From positions 1-12,556 of the forward strand of contig CAZPPS010000050.1 of assembly GCA_964588495.1 (NCBI GenBank): a DNA stretch of 12,556 nucleotides, read 5' to 3'. The translations under genes and the position numbers were made by a program. Below the pieces are notes generated by a model. It searched no databases. It saw nothing but the letters and a program-made list of their open reading frames with translations, and was not told the origin of the DNA. This DNA comes from CAVPKN01 sp964588495 (GTDB lineage Bacteria > Chlamydiota > Chlamydiia > Chlamydiales > JAAKFR01). This document shows, piece after piece, positions 1 to 7,954 of this stretch (position 1 is the stretch's first letter; every line of letters starts with the position of its first letter).

Positions 1-297
1 TAAAGTTTATGCGAATTTCTATTTCTAGGTGGACCGATTTTTCGGGGCAAGGTCACGTTTATGAATGCTTCATAGCTGCTTGATTCGTTCGTTCAAAATC
101 AATAACATAACGTTCAGGTTGGAAGCCTGGGAAAAATATCAGCATCTAAGGGCGATCTAAAAATCCACTATTAAAGACATGATCCTGTTCTTTTAATATG
201 CCAATCTTGTTTTTTCAAAGAAAATGACACACGTCGCTGAAATAAAAAGATGAATTCTTTAGAGGCTTACGGGTTTGTGGTTATTATGCTTTGCTCT
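1..297. other. Non-coding stretch at the left edge
   Basis: No credible complete gene, RNA gene or strong hairpin terminator was found here on either strand. It lies downstream of the minus-strand gene that ends at 298. The only protein-like signal is a 28-codon open frame on the minus strand (59-145), listed separately as a possible transposase scrap. The segment looks like decayed sequence rather than a regulatory region. Confidence 0.5.
59..145 (-). pseudogene. Possible MULE/ISXO2-type transposase remnant
   Basis: A 28-codon open frame on the minus strand contains the string FQPERYVIDFERTNQAAMK. It recalls the acidic core of MULE-type DDE transposases, where a Pro-rich strand leads into an (I/M)xDFE motif followed by an Ala-rich helix. 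The frame is closed by stops on both sides and a normal transposase is several hundred residues long, so if real it is a fragment. Nearby frames also read protein-like (AFINVTLPRKIG at about 1-65), as expected of a frameshifted relic. No terminal inverted repeats or target duplication were seen. Chance similarity is quite possible. Confidence 0.2.
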
Positions 298-2913
298 TCA
301 GAATAGCACACAGCTCTCATCAGTTTTTTGTGTCTGAAAGGACTCATCTAGAATGGGTAAGTTTTCAGCGTATTCAGTATTTTGTTTTACATGTTTAGCG
401 CACAAGAAACCAGGACATAGCTCTTGTACAGGGACAAAAGAATTTAACGCCAAAATAGTGTCAAAATATTCTTTGTGTTGAAGCTTGGATAGGACAGACT
501 TAAGATCTCTCTCAAATCGAAAGATATTTGTGTGGGAGAGGCTAATTTTGCGACCCATCAGAATTGCTAAAAATGCATTTAATCCATCTTCATTCTTTGC
601 ATTTGATAGTAGATAATCGATTGGCGTTTGCCCACGATAATGTTTTTTTGCGACTATCTGGATCTCAAAATAGTCGACCAGAACCTCTATTTCTTTAATC
701 AATTTTGTAGCGATGGCCACGCTTAGAGCCGAGATGATGGCCTCCTGAGGGATCGGACAGACTTTTTTAAAATAGTTGCAGATTTCTGCAGTAACTCCAG
801 GTGTGTCATGTATGCTCGCCAACCATAAAAGGGTATACGGATCGATGGATTCTGAATTAGGAAATAAAGATTCAAGGGTTATCTTGGGTCTTTGGGGAAT
901 TTCTTTGGAATACCTCAAGGCTTGCTGGAGTTCTTGTAAATATTTTTTATCTTGCTCTAGGGATTTTATTCGAATGCTTTGGGGAGAGATCATTTGTTTG
1001 CTTTCAATAGCGCCAGAAAGGGCCAATGAGCTGAGGGCTAACTTAACTCCATCTTCGTTGGCGTGTTCATTTGGCTTCCAGCTAGATGAAAAGTCGCCCA
1101 TATAAAGTCCTAAATGTTTCAATTTTACTGCTGCCCAGCTGACGCAGTTATGGGGCTCTACGACCTCTATCCATTTATCATCTTCCGTCTCAAGCACGAC
1201 CCTATGGTTTGAAAATGCCATAAATTCATCACTTTTGACTTCATTTCCGTAATCACGCATTTTGGGATTATTACTTTCTAGCCATAGATTTTTTTTTGAT
1301 TTATCTATCAGTACCACAGAATAATAAGGTACATTTTCATCTTTTGACTCTATTTTTTCGGCGCTCTCTTTAGATTCAATCTTAAGGATTTTACTGATTT
1401 TCAGTTCAATTTCCTTCTTAGTATTGGACAGTTCCTGAGCTACATGAAAATAGCGTCCGAAGAGGAGATCGAATGCGAACTCTTCTGATATTAATCTATT
1501 TTTATTCATTTCTATAAAAAGTGCTTTATCCACTTCCAATGAGTATTGACTTCCCAGATTTTCCCATATGCATGCATCAAGTATACTGGGGCTGCAGTCT
1601 AGTATACTTTTAACCATATCGTCATATGAATCAAAAGTCTTAATTTTTAGGCATGTGGCCGATAAAGAGTTTACACCTAACTTAAGCAGCGCTTCCGCAT
1701 GTGACAATAAAGGGGTTACTTTGCCCATGCTGAACTTAACGATAGGCTCTCCTTTCGTTTGTTGAGCGATTTCTCTTTCAATCGTATGTATCATCCTTTC
1801 TACTTTTAAATGTGAGACTAAGAAAGTCTTGGCTTTCCCGGAATAGGTTGTAGTTCGCTCTTCCGTCAGCCTCACAGTTCCACCACCTTCAGCTTTTAAA
1901 TCTGTAAAATATGAAAAATAGGCACCCTTTTTTACCCCTTCAATGACAAGCCCAGCGTGCCCATACCACGATGAAGGATTACTGCTGTAACATTTCCCTG
2001 TGTTTACAAGAGTTACTGCCCATAAATCCACACAAATGGTCACATTACTATCAAATTTACTGCAAAAAGTAATAGGCCTTAAGCAAATTTTTTCGACGAC
2101 CTCATTATGGCTCGTCTTTTCTATCTCTAGTTTTGTAATCTCAAATGCTTCAAATTTATGTGTTTTTTTTGATGCAGTTAAAGATATTTCATCTGTATTT
2201 TGTATTATAAATGCTTGTTTGTGAGTTAGATAAGTTGTCTGCTTTGTTTTTTGATTGAACACATGCCAGAATAATGGGTCTGATGGCAATTTGGATTCAT
2301 TTGCTTTCAGAGGTAACTGATCTTTTGAAAGAGCGTTGACAAAATTTGAATCTAAAAAATCCCAGAAGGTATCGTAGTTACTTAAAAGCTCAATTTTATA
2401 GTCGTTCCAAGTCCAACTATGAGAGATCGGGAAAAAATGAACTCTTGTAGATTTTCTGAAGCATATGATTGGCTGACAGGCTTTTACAAGTTGTCTTATT
2501 TTCTCCAAGTTTTGTGTGCTTGCAAATGATCCCAGAGCGCATCCATGGATGCGCAACCCTTCAGGGTTGATCCAAATAGATTTGAGTAAATCAGTATCTT
2601 GGACAATACACACTTCACCCTCTTCGATCTTCCAGCGCTTTATCGGCAGAGCAAAACTGACTGAGCCATTATCGTGTATGATTGGTTCGCATGAAGTGAG
2701 AAAGTTGATGCATTCATCCAAATCAACATCGGATGGAGTATGAATAGGCCCTCGAATTTTTTCCTCATCGTCTTCAAGCACATATTCAAGGCAACCATTA
2801 CTTTTTATCAGGACCACTTGCCCAAAAGGAAAACACCATTCATGAAGGCGTTCATTAGCGTTTGGAAGATATAGAGGATGATTACTTGCAGCATTTATTT
2901 TACTAGCATACAT
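298..2913 (-). CDS. Putative effector: permuted papain-like His/Cys domain, degenerate ankyrin repeats, C-terminal CaaX box
   Basis: 871 residues from the ATG at 2911-2913; an in-frame TTG at 2926-2928 would add five residues, and neither start has a clear Shine-Dalgarno. Residues 1-300 match no family I recognise. Around 315-345, WYGHAGLVIEGVKKGAYFSYF resembles the His strand of circularly permuted papain-fold enzymes (LRAT/NlpC-P60 type), in which His precedes Cys. EPHNCVSWAAVKLKHLGL at 586-603 resembles their nucleophile helix (NC motif), giving His319 and Cys590 as candidate catalytic residues. The two are about 270 residues apart, much more than usual, so a large insertion with a Lys/Glu-rich segment (about 495-535) must separate them. 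Residues 690-790 carry weak ankyrin-like helical pairs (TLLWLASIHD, GQTPIDYLL). The chain ends in ESCVLF, a CaaX prenylation box with Cys868. No signal peptide or membrane span was seen. The reading frame is secure; the enzymatic role, on thioesters or peptides, is inference. Confidence 0.9.
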   Translation of the reverse strand: MYASKINAASNHPLYLPNANERLHEWCFPFGQVVLIKSNGCLEYVLEDDEEKIRGPIHTPSDVDLDECINFLTSCEPIIHDNGSVSFALPIKRWKIEEGEVCIVQDTDLLKSIWINPEGLRIHGCALGSFASTQNLEKIRQLVKACQPIICFRKSTRVHFFPISHSWTWNDYKIELLSNYDTFWDFLDSNFVNALSKDQLPLKANESKLPSDPLFWHVFNQKTKQTTYLTHKQAFIIQNTDEISLTASKKTHKFEAFEITKLEIEKTSHNEVVEKICLRPITFCSKFDSNVTICVDLWAVTLVNTGKCYSSNPSSWYGHAGLVIEGVKKGAYFSYFTDLKAEGGGTVRLTEERTTTYSGKAKTFLVSHLKVERMIHTIEREIAQQTKGEPIVKFSMGKVTPLLSHAEALLKLGVNSLSATCLKIKTFDSYDDMVKSILDCSPSILDACIWENLGSQYSLEVDKALFIEMNKNRLISEEFAFDLLFGRYFHVAQELSNTKKEIELKISKILKIESKESAEKIESKDENVPYYSVVLIDKSKKNLWLESNNPKMRDYGNEVKSDEFMAFSNHRVVLETEDDKWIEVVEPHNCVSWAAVKLKHLGLYMGDFSSSWKPNEHANEDGVKLALSSLALSGAIESKQMISPQSIRIKSLEQDKKYLQELQQALRYSKEIPQRPKITLESLFPNSESIDPYTLLWLASIHDTPGVTAEICNYFKKVCPIPQEAIISALSVAIATKLIKEIEVLVDYFEIQIVAKKHYRGQTPIDYLLSNAKNEDGLNAFLAILMGRKISLSHTNIFRFERDLKSVLSKLQHKEYFDTILALNSFVPVQELCPGFLCAKHVKQNTEYAENLPILDESFQTQKTDESCVLF

Positions 2914-2956
2914 TTTGACCGCTGACAAATTTTAATGTTAATTTTTTTTAAAGACA

Positions 2957-2984
2957 AATATACGGGTTTTCGCCTATGGCGCAA
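2957..2984 (-). promoter_or_regulatory. Candidate sigma70-type promoter for the minus-strand gene
   Basis: Read on the minus strand, TATATT (2957-2962) matches five of six bases of a -10 box. TTGCGC (2979-2984), 16 bases upstream, is a weak -35 (TTG conserved). Transcription would start near 2950, about 37 bases before the ATG at 2913. The -35 overlaps a small palindrome, CGCC-TAT-GGCG (2971-2981), flanked by TTT/AAA, which could be an operator or chance. Seven Ts followed by seven As at 2999-3012 form an upstream A/T tract. Confidence 0.3.
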
Positions 2985-3056
2985 AGAAAAAGGTATGGTT
3001 TTTTTAAAAAAATAGTGATGTTTCCTCTATTGTGATTGCAGCTCTTGCATGCTTTC

Positions 3057-3257
3057 ATGGGCCTATCGAACTTTCAGTCTAACATCGATGCATGGTGGGA
3101 CATCACACTCAATGAGCTGTCTCACATGCAAGATCATGAGTTCGCAGCAGAAATGATCTCTTGTCATTTGGTATTTGGCAATTATTCCTTGCGTAGTATC
3201 ATCGAACGCTTTGCGGAATTTTGCTATGCTATCGCTTTGCGGAGGCGCTCATTATAA
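3057..3257 (+). other. Small open frame, possible frameshifted N-terminus of the F-box protein
   Basis: A 66-codon frame from the ATG at 3057 (a TTG at 3036 directly after a stop would extend it) ends in TAA at 3255-3257. It overlaps the first codons of the F-box gene in another frame. It reads like real protein, with acidic amphipathic helices (WWDITLNELSHMQDHEF, then SLRSIIERFAEF), and lacks a ribosome binding site. It stops just before the F-box begins in the neighbouring frame. One extra base near 3225-3250 would fuse the two, so a natural indel, a sequencing error or a decaying gene start is possible. It could also be fortuitous. Confidence 0.35.
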
Positions 3258-6200
3258 TATCGAGATCACAAGGCGTGTATTTGTATTTCTGGATACAAAA
3301 ACTTTATGCCAATGCAAACAGGTAAGCACCGTATGGCGTCAGTTCATCTCGTCTTATCTTGCTCAGGTATTGAGTTCCTTACCTGTACATCGAGAAGAGA
3401 TAACTAAGAATCGATTGATCACCTATGCCCCAGAGCTTTTCTGTATTTACAAAGGAAAAAAAGGACAAAAGTTACAATTTATCCCTGTCGCTGAAAAGAC
3501 AGGAGGAACAGCTCTCGGAACGATTTATGAGAAAACTTCTGGAAGCCGATGGATCGGAAAAGTCGGCAGCCCCAATGGAGTGTTCCGTAATGATCCAAAT
3601 ACGATCCGAACACGGGCAGCTAAAGAAATCAACTCCGATTCAATGCGAGAGAAGATCGCATCTGATCTATTCAAAGAGCTTGGTAAGGGAATGTTTGCCG
3701 TCCCTAAAACCTATCTTTCTAAACAGAAAGTCGTCGATGCTTTCACAAAGAACCATGCACTGGCTCAAGACTGGGAATATCTTGGCATTTCACAATGTCT
3801 TCGAATAATGTCCCGTTTCGTAAAGGGGTATTACGATTTTGACAAGGCAATCACAACTGATTTAGACCAAACGATCTCCTTTATGGCCTACATCAAGAAA
3901 TACCGACGCCCACCTGAAACGTTATTAACTCCTGAGGGCCAATCTGTCCCTTTAAACGGGATTATGGCTCTTCTTGCTGTGGGGCGTCTTTTGGCAGATG
4001 TCGACCTTCTCGGAGGATCGGGAGGCAACGCAGGTTTCTATTGGATAGAAGAAGAAGGAGTGATTATTGGAGCGCAAACTGTAAAGATCGATCCTGGATT
4101 TTCTTTTTGTTGCTCTGAGCTGCACACGAAAGATCTTTCTCCGAATTTAGTCATCAACACCTATCACAAGGTAGGTCCGGGGCAATATTATTTAGAAGAT
4201 ATCCGTGATCTACAAACTTCATCGAGCAATCGGGATACCATTGTCTACTGGCATGCTTTAAGTGTTCCTCAGAAAGAAGAGTTTTTAAAAGCTTTTTTGC
4301 ATGGCATGTGCTACTTCAATTCTGATGAGCTGCTCATTTTCCTGCTTCATCGGGACAATCTCTTTTCTCGAACAGAGAAAGAGCAATTTCCAACAGAGAT
4401 TGCTCTTAAAATGCACCAAGAAATAAAAGCATGGGCAGCTCTCCAGCAAGACCTTTATGCTCAAGATCTCCAAAGCTACACGCTACAAAATAGTGAGTCA
4501 TTGATTCGCGCCTCTTACCTCAATCTCTGGGAAGCAAAAGAACGCTTCTCGATTAAGCCCAACCAGCTTTTTGTAAATAGCCAAAAAGTGCTGCTCCTTG
4601 GTGAAAGTACAGAGCTCACTACTTTTTGCAAACAGATCGCCCATGAATGGTCAGCAGGAGGCATATGGGATAGATTTCATAGAGTTTACCTTCTCTCTCT
4701 TGCCAAACTTAGTGAAATCGACTTATCCATTGAAACCTTAAGCCTTTTCCTGAAACAAACCCCTAACACACTTGTAATTTTAGATGGCTATCAATTAGCG
4801 AGCCCCCACATCAAAGCCTTTGTGAACTACCTCCTGGCAGATCCTCATCTCCATATTTTATTGACCTCAACACCCGCATGCAATGAACTGGGGCCTCTGT
4901 TGAGTGATCAAATTGAGCTTCAGGTGCTAGACAAAAACTATCCCGATAGCGATCTATTTCAATTGGCTATTCAGAATCATTTCCCCTTATTATCTAAACC
5001 TCTGCTTAAACAGATCGCTTTAAAAGCCTCTTTAGAAGAGTATCCTGAGCATTTTCGAATTCTTGCTAAACACCCGGATGAAGCACTTGGAAAATTTTAT
5101 CTTAAAATCCTGGAGGAGAATCTAGAGCCTGATATCTATCAAACCCTCCTGGAAATTCCAAATCAGTCTGGCTTACGCCTCTGTTTCAAACTTAGTTTTA
5201 ATAAACTGGAACAGGCTCTACTAGCGATCACAGATGAATCTCCAAAGGGAGGAAAAACAGTTGCGATCACAACCACAGTTTCTGCAATTCCCCGCTATTT
5301 AAAATCTTCAATCATTGAAAGGATTTTAGAAGGAACAGATATCCGTGATATCTACAAGGGGAGTGCACACAGAGTATGCCGCCTGGAATATGAAGGATAT
5401 GATCTGCATTTCAAACAAAAGCCCTCCCATCCTCTGATGGAGTACGCCATACATAACCTAATGTCACGCATTGCAGGGGAGTTGACGCCGCCGACCCTTC
5501 TTCTCCGTTTTGATGTGCAAGGGAAGAGCTATCCAGTTCTCATGAGCCTAACAGTAAAAGGAGAAAATCTCAAAAGTTCTTGGCCAAAATTGCAAGCGAA
5601 TGCCAACTACACTTGGACACTTCTCTGTGCAATCCTCACGCGTCCAGGAGATGGAAGACTTTCTAACTATATCCTTGACCCGCAAAACAAACTTTACTGC
5701 ATCGATAATGATATCTCCTTTGTGGAGCCTGTCGTTAAAGAAATGATTTTTCCGACTGTCAATTTCTGTTCTGCTCCCTTTGCCATTCTTCCGCTGAATA
5801 CACCCCTTGACTCAGAAGTACTTCAGCAGTTCTGTGAGCTGGATTCCTATGCTATTCTAGATGGATGGATTGGAGATGTGATCCAAAAGGAGCAAGAGTA
5901 TACCAAACTCTTTACAGAACAAGAGCAAAAAAGACTCTATGAGGAAGATCCAGAGAAATCCTTCACGCCGACTATCCTTTTTAGGGAGGGAACTTTAGCA
6001 ACCCTCCATCTACAATTTTGGCAACTTCAAAATAATATCGCCCTTAGCCTGACACAAGATAAAGTTCTGACTGCCGGTGAGTTGCTTCAAATGCTGATCA
6101 GCCTACATCAGGAGAAAATAGGGTCTTATATCTATAAATCCTATAATAATGCCCAACCCACTCCAGAAACAAAGTTGCAAAAAGCGACTTCCCGCAACCA

Positions 6201-7857
6201 ACAACAGTCCATGACATCGGTCCAATACCACCAGGCATGTCTGGGCAAGATTCCTAAGATCCAAGAGATTAATCAAAAGTTCTATTCTCCTGAAAATGCA
6301 AGAAAGGAATTTTTATTCACAGTCCTAGAAAAAAACTCCCATTACGTCGATTTTATCAGCAATGCAGAAGGAACTTCAATACAGGCCAATTTTCAAGATC
6401 TAGAAAATGATCCTTCAAGACAACTCTTGGTCCTGAAAGCCCTAATTGAGCAAGCCAAAATCCAGCGACCTCATTCTATTACTATTCACCATAGCAACAT
6501 ACTGGAAGCAAGCCATCTGGAATCACTTCTCCATCCATCCCTTACATCTCTTGATTTGCGCTATTGCACCGCAATCGATGAGGATGCGATTTCCGTTATT
6601 GCACGCTTTTCTCAACTCAAAGAGCTTTTGCTCTCCGGGACCAATATTACTGTATTCCAGGGAAGCTTCTTATGGTCCCGCGTAATCGATTTCCCTAAGC
6701 TTACAAACCTAAGACTCGATCATTGTCCCAATCTTCACACAATTCAGGTACGTGCTACGCAACACCTTTCATTGACAGCAAAACATAACCCCAAGCTAGA
6801 GATTTTGCGCATCAAAAAATCCCCCTTTTTTCAAGTAGATTGTACAGGCTCACCTCAAGTGCAAGTGAGCTACTTGAAGTTGGAGTGCGTAAGAACATTA
6901 AAGGGGCACGCTGACGTCATCAATTCTTTTATACAGCTTTCGGATGGGACCTTGGCCAGTGGATCTAAGGACAAAACGATCAAGCTGTGGGATCCGGAGA
7001 CTGGAGTTTGCAAACAGACTCTTCAGGGGCATATAAAGGCGGTGGAGGCTCTCTTACAGCTTTCCGATGGCACCTTGGTCAGTGGATCTTGGGGCGGTAT
7101 CATCAAACTGTGGGATCTGAAGACTGGGAATTGTAAACAGACTCTTCATGAGCATATAAGTTTGGTGGATACTCTCCTACAGCTTCTAGACGGTAGTTTG
7201 GCTAGTGGATCTTGGGACGGAACCATCAAGCTATGGGATACAGAGACTGGAGCTTGCAAACAGACTCTTAAGCGGCATGCAGGTTCGGCATTCGGTCTTA
7301 AGCAGCTTTCCGATGGCACCTTAGTCAGTAGGTCTTCAGACAAAACCATCAAGCTATGGGATCCAGAGACTGGAGCTTCCAAACAGACTCTTCAGGGGCA
7401 TACAGGTCTGGTAATTGCTACCGTATTGCTTTCTGATGGCACCTTGGCCAGTGGATCTTATGACACCACTATCAAGCTGTGGGATCTGGAGACCGGGAAT
7501 TGCAAACAGACTTTTCAGGGGCATGCAGATGAAGTGCATGCTCTCATACTGCTTTCAGATGGTACGTTGGCTAGTGGATCTTATGACAAAACCATCAAGC
7601 TGTGGGATCCGGAAACTGGGAATTGCAAACAGACTCTTGAGGGGCATGCAGGTTCGGTATTTACTCTTAAGCAGCTTACGGATGGGACATTGGCCAGTGG
7701 ATCGGCTGACAGAACTATCAAGCTGTGGGATCCAAAGACTGGGGATTGCAAACAGACTCTTAAGGGGCATAAAGATAAGGTGTATGGTCTCGTGGAGCTT
7801 TCCGATGGGACCTTGGCCAGTAGATCCGGGGATGGGACCATCAAATTGTGGCAGTAG
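3226..7857 (+). CDS. Giant F-box / kinase-like / NACHT-like / LRR / WD40 mosaic protein
   Basis: 1543 residues from the ATG at 3226, which has GGAA seven bases upstream; an in-frame TTG at 3175 would add 17 residues. In order: F-box at 11-43 (IEITRRVFVFLD, then CKQVSTVWRQF). First kinase-like domain about 90-300, with Lys112 in WIGKVG, Glu142, a D-rich loop ending in Asn268, and IDPGFSF at Asp289, in the style of PI3/4-kinase or HipA folds. NACHT-like ATPase about 425-610: the Walker A is lost (GESTELTTF), Walker B is LVILDGYQ and the sensor strand ILLTSTP. Second kinase-like domain about 705-835, with Lys730, Glu739, GDGRLSN (Asp809, Asn814) and IDNDISF (Asp827). LRRs about 1085-1215 (LTSLDLRYC, LKELLLSGTNI). 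Eight WD40 repeats fill 1222-1543. By analogy to FBXW proteins it could recruit host Skp1/Cullin ubiquitin ligase, with the propeller choosing the substrate. There is no signal peptide or membrane span. The WD40 and F-box calls are firm to good; the kinase and NACHT calls are motif-based. Confidence 0.93.
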   Translation: MLSLCGGAHYNIEITRRVFVFLDTKTLCQCKQVSTVWRQFISSYLAQVLSSLPVHREEITKNRLITYAPELFCIYKGKKGQKLQFIPVAEKTGGTALGTIYEKTSGSRWIGKVGSPNGVFRNDPNTIRTRAAKEINSDSMREKIASDLFKELGKGMFAVPKTYLSKQKVVDAFTKNHALAQDWEYLGISQCLRIMSRFVKGYYDFDKAITTDLDQTISFMAYIKKYRRPPETLLTPEGQSVPLNGIMALLAVGRLLADVDLLGGSGGNAGFYWIEEEGVIIGAQTVKIDPGFSFCCSELHTKDLSPNLVINTYHKVGPGQYYLEDIRDLQTSSSNRDTIVYWHALSVPQKEEFLKAFLHGMCYFNSDELLIFLLHRDNLFSRTEKEQFPTEIALKMHQEIKAWAALQQDLYAQDLQSYTLQNSESLIRASYLNLWEAKERFSIKPNQLFVNSQKVLLLGESTELTTFCKQIAHEWSAGGIWDRFHRVYLLSLAKLSEIDLSIETLSLFLKQTPNTLVILDGYQLASPHIKAFVNYLLADPHLHILLTSTPACNELGPLLSDQIELQVLDKNYPDSDLFQLAIQNHFPLLSKPLLKQIALKASLEEYPEHFRILAKHPDEALGKFYLKILEENLEPDIYQTLLEIPNQSGLRLCFKLSFNKLEQALLAITDESPKGGKTVAITTTVSAIPRYLKSSIIERILEGTDIRDIYKGSAHRVCRLEYEGYDLHFKQKPSHPLMEYAIHNLMSRIAGELTPPTLLLRFDVQGKSYPVLMSLTVKGENLKSSWPKLQANANYTWTLLCAILTRPGDGRLSNYILDPQNKLYCIDNDISFVEPVVKEMIFPTVNFCSAPFAILPLNTPLDSEVLQQFCELDSYAILDGWIGDVIQKEQEYTKLFTEQEQKRLYEEDPEKSFTPTILFREGTLATLHLQFWQLQNNIALSLTQDKVLTAGELLQMLISLHQEKIGSYIYKSYNNAQPTPETKLQKATSRNQQQSMTSVQYHQACLGKIPKIQEINQKFYSPENARKEFLFTVLEKNSHYVDFISNAEGTSIQANFQDLENDPSRQLLVLKALIEQAKIQRPHSITIHHSNILEASHLESLLHPSLTSLDLRYCTAIDEDAISVIARFSQLKELLLSGTNITVFQGSFLWSRVIDFPKLTNLRLDHCPNLHTIQVRATQHLSLTAKHNPKLEILRIKKSPFFQVDCTGSPQVQVSYLKLECVRTLKGHADVINSFIQLSDGTLASGSKDKTIKLWDPETGVCKQTLQGHIKAVEALLQLSDGTLVSGSWGGIIKLWDLKTGNCKQTLHEHISLVDTLLQLLDGSLASGSWDGTIKLWDTETGACKQTLKRHAGSAFGLKQLSDGTLVSRSSDKTIKLWDPETGASKQTLQGHTGLVIATVLLSDGTLASGSYDTTIKLWDLETGNCKQTFQGHADEVHALILLSDGTLASGSYDKTIKLWDPETGNCKQTLEGHAGSVFTLKQLTDGTLASGSADRTIKLWDPKTGDCKQTLKGHKDKVYGLVELSDGTLASRSGDGTIKLWQ
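6889..7854 (+). repeat. Eight tandem 123-bp repeats encoding WD40 blades
   Basis: Seven full 123-bp units and a final 105-bp unit encode 41-residue blades of the form QTLxGH, DGTLASGS, DxTIKLWD, ETGxCK. The 3' half of each unit is nearly identical in DNA, while the roughly 25 bases after the GH codons vary, so divergence sits in the loops that usually form a propeller's binding face. Units 4 and 7 share a near-identical variable segment (GCAGGTTCGG, then TTAAGCAGCTT), and units 2 and 3 also pair up, pointing to recent block duplication. Small departures: GH is EH in unit 3 and RH in unit 4, and unit 2 has WGG in place of the usual xD. Eight GH-WD units imply an eight-bladed propeller, as in Cdc4/Fbw7. 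Confidence 0.95.
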
Positions 7858-7860
7858 GAT

Positions 7861-7894
7861 AGTTCCTCCACTGGAAATGCCACGAGGAGGAACT
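7861..7894 (+). terminator. Hairpin just after the WD40 gene
   Basis: A perfect 9-bp inverted repeat (AGTTCCTCC / GGAGGAACT) encloses 16 bases, with an additional TGG/CCA pairing inside, four bases after the stop codon. No T-run follows, so it is not a canonical intrinsic terminator. It may attenuate transcription or protect the 3' end of the message before the SET gene. Confidence 0.35.
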
Positions 7895-7954
7895 GCTGGT
7901 GCAAAATAAGAATACTACCTATCATACGCTGTAAAATTTACATTTGGATCGGTT

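Noticed and set aside
776..1105. Plus-strand 109-codon frame inside the minus-strand effector gene
   Set aside because: It overlaps a secure 871-residue gene, has no ribosome binding site and no recognisable domain.
6889..7854. Regularly spaced near-identical blocks that resemble a CRISPR array
   Set aside because: The blocks are in frame, encode WD40 blades and have a 123-bp period with coding variation; no palindromic short repeat with unique spacers exists.
7146..7925. Several minus-strand and off-frame plus-strand open frames in the WD40 region
   Set aside because: They mirror the 123-bp repeat periodicity of the WD40 gene in other frames, have repetitive composition and no ribosome binding sites; they are shadows.
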